64,000 nucleotides of DNA, from positions 216,074,997-216,138,996 of the forward strand of contig NC_081406.1 in NCBI RefSeq assembly GCF_030272615.1, read 5' to 3'. The translations under genes and the position numbers were made by a program. Positions 58,780-64,000 of this stretch are shown here, in pieces. A model generated the notes under the pieces. That model saw nothing but the letters and a program-made list of their open reading frames with translations. It did no database searches and was not told where the DNA came from. How positions within the stretch are numbered: the stretch's first letter is position 1; every line of letters begins with the position of its first letter. The DNA comes from Cryptomeria japonica. Lineage: Eukaryota > Streptophyta > Pinopsida > Cupressales > Cupressaceae.

Positions 58780-60366
58780 ATGACAAGAAGAAGACTGGCA
58801 AATGAAGAGGTATGTCTTATTTATCAAATTGAATCAACATTTGTTATTGAAGCTTGTAAAGATAAACATTGGTTAAAAGATATGAAAGATGAATTAGATC
58901 AGATAGAGAAGAATGAGACTTGGACTTTAGTTCCCCAACCTAAAAACAAGAATGTTATTGGAACTAAATGGGTTTTTAGGAATAAACTGAATGAGGATGG
59001 TCAAGTTGTAAGAAACAAGGCTAGACTAGTTTGTAAAGGATATTCTCAAATGGAATGAATTGATTATGGTGAGACATTTGCACTTGTAGCTAGAATTGAA
59101 GTTGTTAGACTATTTCTTGCGTATGTAGCTTATAAGAACTATAAGGTCTATCAAATGGATGTTAAATGTAAGTTTTTGAATGGTGAACTTGAGGAAGAAG
59201 TATACATTGAGCAACTTGATCGATTTTCACTGACTAATGATAAAGATATGGTTTGCAGAATGAGGAAATCTTTATATGGATTGAAAGAAGCTCCTAGAGC
59301 TTGGTATGCAAGGTTGGATAAATATCTTTTGAAGATTGATTTTACTAAAGGCAGTGTTGATAGTAATTTATATTATAAGATCACTGATGATGATATTCTG
59401 ATTATTGAAGTATTTGTTGATGATATCATTTTTGGAGGGGAAGATAAATTATGCATGGAATTTTCTAATAATATGAAGAATAAATTTGAAATGTCCATGA
59501 TTGGTGAGATGAGATTTTTTTTAGGTTTGCAGATTACTCAAACTAACAAAAGCATTTTTATCTATCAAACTAAGTATACGAGGGAATTGTTGAAGAAGTT
59601 TGGTATGGATAATTCAAAACCAGTAATTACTCCTATGGTGGCAAGTGAGAAATTATATATGAAGGATACATATACATCGGTAAATCCAACAAGGTATAAG
59701 TCTATGACTGGTGGTTTGTTATATCTAACTCATACTAAACCAGATATTATTAATGTAGTAAGTATTGTTTCAAGATATCAAAGTAATCCTAAAGAAAATC
59801 ATGAATGTGCAATAAAGAGGATATTCTAGTATTTGCAAGGAACAACAGAATATGGCTTATGATATTCTAGAGATGATGATTTCACTTTATGTGCATATGC
59901 TGATTCAAATTGGGCAGCAGATACTGATGACGGGAAGAGCACTTTTGGTGGAGCTTTCTTTTTTGGAAAGAAATTGGTTTCATGGATCAGCAAAAAACAA
60001 TCATGCATTTCTTTATCTACTGTAGAAGCTGAGTATGTTGCAACAACAACTAATTGCACTCAAGTCTTGTAGATGAAGCAAATGTTGAAGGATGTCAAGG
60101 TAAATTGTAGTGAACCAGTAGTTATCTACTATGATAAATCTATAGCTATTGACATGTCTAAGAATCCGGTATTTCACTCTAAGACTCAACATATATCAAT
60201 AAAATATAACTTTCTGAAGGACAAGGTAGAAGAAAAGGAAGTCAAATTGGTTTATGTGAACACTAAAGAGCAAATTGCACATATATTCACTAAACCATTG
60301 TCTAAGGAATCATTTGAGGATTTGAAAGATAGGTTAGGGGTTTTTGCCCCTTTGGCAAAGACTTGA
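58780..60366 (+). pseudogene. Reverse transcriptase and RNase H of element F
   Basis: RT blocks: ETWTLVPQPKNKNVIGTKWV, MDVKCKFLNGELEEEVYIEQ (Ser-Ala of the usual KSAF changed), MRKSLYGLKEAPRAWYARL, and the catalytic EVFVDDIIFGG near 59405-59440. RNase H: CAYADSNWAADTDDGKSTFG, WISKKQSCISLSTVEAEYVA, HISIKYNFLKDKVEEKEVKL. It ends FAPLAKT and TGA at 60364-60366. Stops: TGA at 59056, TAG at 59827, TGA near 59859 (Trp expected), TAG near 60070 (Trp expected). Confidence 0.9.
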
Positions 60367-60710
60367 TTGATGCATTTTGTCATCAGTATGACATGCATTA
60401 TCAGAGATATTATTCATTCCAGCACTGATGAGTGGTGCTACTACTCAAGGGGACTAGTCAACTTTGAGATTCAGAGGTTTATATTCTTGCTTTGATACTT
60501 TTGTCAGATTTTTGGCATTGATGTCAAAGGGAGAGAGATAGTGATGTGAAAATTAAATTCAAAACTTTACAAAGATATTATTCACATGGGGAGAGTTATT
60601 AATATTCAGATCTATATACAGGAGATTGGTTGTTTCCTTCCATAGGGAAAGACTTGTTTGGCATTTCTTAGTACTTAGATGTTTTTCACATCTAGTGTTT
60701 ACATCAATGC
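60367..60710. other. 3' non-coding region of element F
   Basis: Nothing coding is seen. Near 60515-60535 it reads TTGGCATTGATGTCAAAGGG, similar to the sequence before the LTR, a possible second polypurine-like tract. Confidence 0.6.
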
Positions 60711-60722
60711 CAAAGGGGGGAT
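60711..60722 (+). promoter_or_regulatory. Polypurine tract of element F
   Basis: CAAAGGGGGGAT touches the LTR start TGTTGGCAAT at 60723. Confidence 0.88.
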
Positions 60723-61318
60723 TGTTGGCAATATGGATGAATTGATTATGTGTTGCAATTATGTTTTGTCATTTATGTCAACACTAGTTGTTATGGCTGG
60801 TTACCTACAGATAGGTTTTGGTTACCGATAGATAGGCTTTGGTTACCGGTAGAAGATCTAGTGTTACCAGTAGAAGAGACTATATGTTGGATACTTCCGA
60901 CATGTTTGGATCAATGGAATATGTTTGATTTTATGTGTTACATACTTCTAGAGCATGTTTTGGTCAATTGGTATTGACTTGGTGATCGGATGCTCTCATA
61001 CACTCTTGTAAATGCTTACTAGCATGGGTTTAAGGTTTAACCGGTAGAGCTTTCACTGATAAATCTTGACAGGTTGCATAAGTGGTGTTGGTGCAGCTTC
61101 TAGATGGATTTTAGGATGTTGAAGATGTTTGATTGTGCTTCAACTATTTGAAGACATTGCTTTGGCATGGTGGACTTAGATTAGGTCTGATGCCTATCTA
61201 GGTTATGGACCGGTATCATGTTAACATGTTCTCTACATATTACTGGGATGATTTATGGATTGGTTATTATTGTTTTGGTCTCAAGCCGGCATGGCATATC
61301 ATTGTAATAGGATGTATG
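60723..61318 (+). repeat. 3' LTR of element F, part before element D
   Basis: It matches 35361-35900 and 57241-57298. It stops at GGATGTATG where element D begins. The uninterrupted LTR continues TAATGATGTTATTG (57299 on), so the rest should lie beyond the window. Confidence 0.9.
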
Positions 61319-62911
61319 TGTAGACATCTAAAAATGGTCACCACTTGCGGAGTCATACTTTAACATTTGCGCATTGCCTTATTTTAGGGTTTTTGCGTCG
61401 CATTAACATTTCTTCTATGTTGCGCACTTGGTCATTGTCATTTACGAGCATCGAGTCCTTCTTCTGCATTCTTCATTTGTCTCACTTTCAAATTTGGTCT
61501 TGTCGATAATAATCTTCAGTCATGATTTTGGTTGATCTTATCCTGTCGCATCAATGTGCATGCTCATTTGGCATATTTTGACATCGTCAATTCATTTTCA
61601 TTTTGGACATCGTCAATCCTAATCGATGATAGAATTAGGGTTTTGTCCTCTTGTCAATATTGTCATCTTGCGATCGATTCATCATCGATCCTTATCCTCT
61701 TGTCAATCTCGTCATTTTGTGATCGATTTGTCATCGATCCTTGCCCTCTTGTCAATCTTGTCATCTTGCGATCGATTTGTCATTGATCTTCGTCCTTGTC
61801 AATCTTGTCATTTTGTGATCGATTCATCATCGATCATTTTCCTTTTCAATCATGTCAATTTGGATCAATTAGTCATTGTTCCTCGTCAATTGGCACCTAT
61901 CAATTTGATCTCTTTGTCAATCTTGGTCAATTTGTCAACCAATCTTAATCGTTTATCAACATTGGTCCTTTGTCAATCAGAAATCATGATCGACCCTACA
62001 TCAATTATCTTTTGTCAAGACCTAATTGTCGTCCTTGCATTTCTAATTCATCTTCTAGGGTTTTATGATTTGTTCATTTAATCTTGTTTGTCATTTTCCC
62101 TCTAGGTTAAATAATTTATTTATTTATCATAAGTCTTCTTGTCACAATTAAATATTTATTTAATTGGCTAATTAATTCCCCCTCTTTTTGTGAATTAATT
62201 AATGAATGAAAAATTATTAATTAATTTACCTAATTTCCAATTCATCATTTCTAAACCTAATTTTCTATTTCTCCTATTTTTCTAATATTTCTCCTAATTT
62301 CATGGGAATGCCATTTTCAATTTTCTCATAATTTGTCATAATTTGTCATAATCAATCAATCTTGCAAGTCAATTTGTCATAATTTGTCAATCAATCAATT
62401 TTGCATTTCAATATTGTCAATTTTGTCATAATTTGTCAATCAATCAATTTTGCATGTCAAGTTTGTCATAATTTGTCATATTTGTCATTCTTGATTTGAA
62501 ATTTCCTTTCAAATCTCTTCATGCTAATCTTGTCATCTCTCCAATTTGTCTATAAATTGGATGAGTTTCTTCAATCAAAGGATCAATTAATCACATTATC
62601 GAACTAATCACATTTTTAGAGAATCAATCATGCTTCTAGTATCCTTACGATGCCATTTCATCTTTCTTTCATGCTATGCCTTTGCATTTGTAGGTGAGAT
62701 CCACAAACAAAGCAATTTGAAGGAGAAAGAAGGACAATGGAGAATTATGGAGGAGATATTCACATTTGTGATGGTTTGCATTTGATTTGAATGTCTTGTT
62801 TTCATATCTCGATTGAATGTTTTTAGGATTTCTTATCATTGCAATCTAGTTTTGTGATTGAGCTAGTCTAATTTGCTATTTGCTTTGATGAATTCCAAAT
62901 TCCTATCTACA
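61319..62911 (+). repeat. 5' LTR of element D (about 1593 bp)
   Basis: The start is set by the break in F's LTR. The end is placed at TATCTACA, five bases before the primer site; no second LTR is available to confirm it. Confidence 0.75.
61647..61850. repeat. Four 49-bp tandem units in D's LTR
   Basis: Units start at 61647, 61696, 61745 and 61794 (exact 49-bp steps). Each reads CCTCTTGTCAAT, then TTGTCAT, then GATCGATT and ATCGATC. A second diverged set, TTTGTCATAATTTGTCAATC and following, repeats at roughly 48 bp in 62330-62500. Confidence 0.88.
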
Positions 62912-62916
62912 TTAAT

Positions 62917-62936
62917 TGGTGAACCTGATGTGAACT
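62917..62936 (+). promoter_or_regulatory. Primer-binding site of element D
   Basis: TGGTGAACCTGATGTGAACT differs from the site of A/B by two C-to-T changes within the first 19 bases. Confidence 0.8.
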
Positions 62937-63026
62937 AACCATTTAACCATGTTTTGAGTGCCTTTTGAGCTGATTTGCAGTTGAAAAACTCAAGAAACAG
63001 GGCGACCAAGAGATTTTTGGACACTT

Positions 63027-63080
63027 CTGCACCTGTGTAGGAGGGATCTGCACCTATGTCAAGGCATTCTGTGCCTGTGT
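63027..63080 (+). repeat. Leader array of element D: 12-bp motif at 21-nt spacing
   Basis: CTGCACCTGTGT at 63027, CTGCACCTATGT at 63048 and CTGTGCCTGTGT at 63069: three copies at exact 21-nt steps, 110 nt after the primer-site start. This is the place where element A has its AGCGCTWTTG array. Confidence 0.82.
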
Positions 63081-64000
63081 AAAGCCAGAAATAGAGGTGA
63101 AAATTAGTGTTTTTACTTGCAAATTACTTTGTTTTCATTTTGTTCTTATATTCTGCTTTTCTTTGGTACTGATTCTCTGTGTAGTAGCTTAGCGTTACAT
63201 GTGACAAAGACAAAAAAATGAAACTACTAACAAATCTTATGCAAGACGCGGTCAAAGACTTTTATTAAAACATCTTGCATGTGATTTTTAGAGTAGTTGC
63301 ACATTTAGTTTCTTAAAGGTTAATGAACACCATGCATGCTTTGTTTGCTTTTAGTTTGTTTGCATGTTTTAACCCTTAGAACTGGGCCTGCCTCCTAATT
63401 TGCCTGGCACTTCACACAGGCATTGGTGAGAGGGAACGACCCTAAGTGGTGACGGGCTGAAGCCAAGCTCTTCCAAACCACTCTAAATAACTATGGATGC
63501 AATGAAAGTTGCAGACAATGGGTGCTGGAATGGTATTGCGATGATTTATTCGCCAAATCAATACCCACCTAAATGGATGCCTTAACTAGAACCTTTTGTT
63601 TGTAGAGACCAAAAACCTTCTATCTGTTGGCTCAAGCATTGTGATATGCGCATGCTGAAGACACCTCTCATGTACTCCTTAGTTATAGATAGCAAGTTCT
63701 TGGGAAGTGATGCCCCTTGAACTCGAAGCTTGGTATGCCCAAGAAGTGAGTGCACTATAAGGGGGAGCCAGTGCTACCAAGCATCTAGCTATCCGACTAA
63801 GTGTTTTATTTTATGGTTAGAGGATTCAATAGATATTGCCCTTGCCAACCATAGGATTTGTTGTAAATGTGCTTGATTTTCTTGAGTCAAAGTCAAACAA
63901 ACATTTTGTCTTCCGTGATTGTCAAAGGTTAAATTAAAAACAAACTTTCAAAAGTGCTCATAATCAACTTGGATTTTCAAAATCAACAACATTCAACTCA
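63081..64000. other. Leader of element D, non-coding
   Basis: No gag-like sequence is reached before the window ends. As in element A, the leader is long. I see nothing else that I can name. Confidence 0.6.

Larger units (their letters stand above)
35361..61318 (+). mobile_element. Element F: Ty1/copia element, 5'-truncated inside, host of E and D
   Basis: F's 5' LTR is 35361-35900 plus 57241-about 57855, split by element E. Its coding region is 57857-60366 and its 3' LTR starts at 60723 and is split by element D at 61319, so its right end lies outside the window. LTR starts TGTTGGCAATATGGATGAAT match at both places. The internal region begins directly with the integrase core: gag, protease and the integrase N-terminus are missing, so an internal deletion is likely. 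Confidence 0.88.
61319..64000 (+). mobile_element. Element D: 5' end of another Ty3/gypsy (Tat-type) element
   Basis: It begins TGTAGACATCTAAAAATGG inside F's 3' LTR and runs off the window. Its primer site is a close relative of those in A and B, and its LTR has the same TTAATTAA-rich style as A. Only the LTR and part of the leader are visible. GTATG at 61314-61318 is the likely left target duplication. Confidence 0.8.

Overview
This 64 kb window is plant nuclear DNA made almost wholly of LTR retrotransposons nested in one another. I see no intact host gene, rRNA, tRNA or CRISPR array. Three things point to a large, heavily methylated, repeat-rich plant genome, plausibly a gymnosperm (inference): Ty3/gypsy Tat and chromovirus families together with Ty1/copia-like families, very long LTRs, and in-frame stops at codons that look like decayed CAG and CGA. 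Letters for the elements are mine.

Layout. H (1-about 2450, +) is the 3' end of a chromovirus: RNase H tail, integrase, chromodomain. A (3016-20692, +) is a whole 17.7 kb Tat-lineage Ty3/gypsy element with target-site duplication (TSD) CATAG. It has gag, protease, RT, RNase H, a second RNase H and integrase, then an antisense plant-mobile-domain (PMD) gene before its 3' LTR. C (21144-35293, -, TSD ACTCA) is an LTR element with a copia-like primer site and zinc knuckles but no pol; a reading frame of about 1,100 codons of unknown family sits in pol's place. B (21323-28880, -, TSD GAAAC) lies in C's 3' LTR. It is a Tat-type element with gag and a protease-like domain but no RT or integrase. F (35361-beyond 61318, +) is a copia element missing gag. 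E (35901-57235, -) is a copia element inside F's 5' LTR. G (36605-50642, +) is a chromovirus with 4.3-4.8 kb LTRs inside E's 3' LTR. D (61319-past the end, +) is another element with a Tat-type primer site, starting inside F's 3' LTR.

Insertion order by nesting is F before E before G, F before D, and C before B. All coding regions are broken by stops and some frameshifts, so none of these copies looks able to move on its own.

The most unusual signals are these. (1) Element A carries two arrays of a 10-bp motif, AGCGCTWTTG and variants, at about 20-nt spacing. One follows the primer site; the other is inverted, between the antisense PMD gene and the 3' LTR. Sense and antisense transcripts would therefore both carry the array in the same orientation. 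Element D has a different 12-bp motif at exact 21-nt spacing at nearly the same distance from its primer site. (2) The antisense PMD gene itself. (3) The unknown large reading frame in C. (4) Palindrome or hairpin arrays inside the LTRs of B and G.
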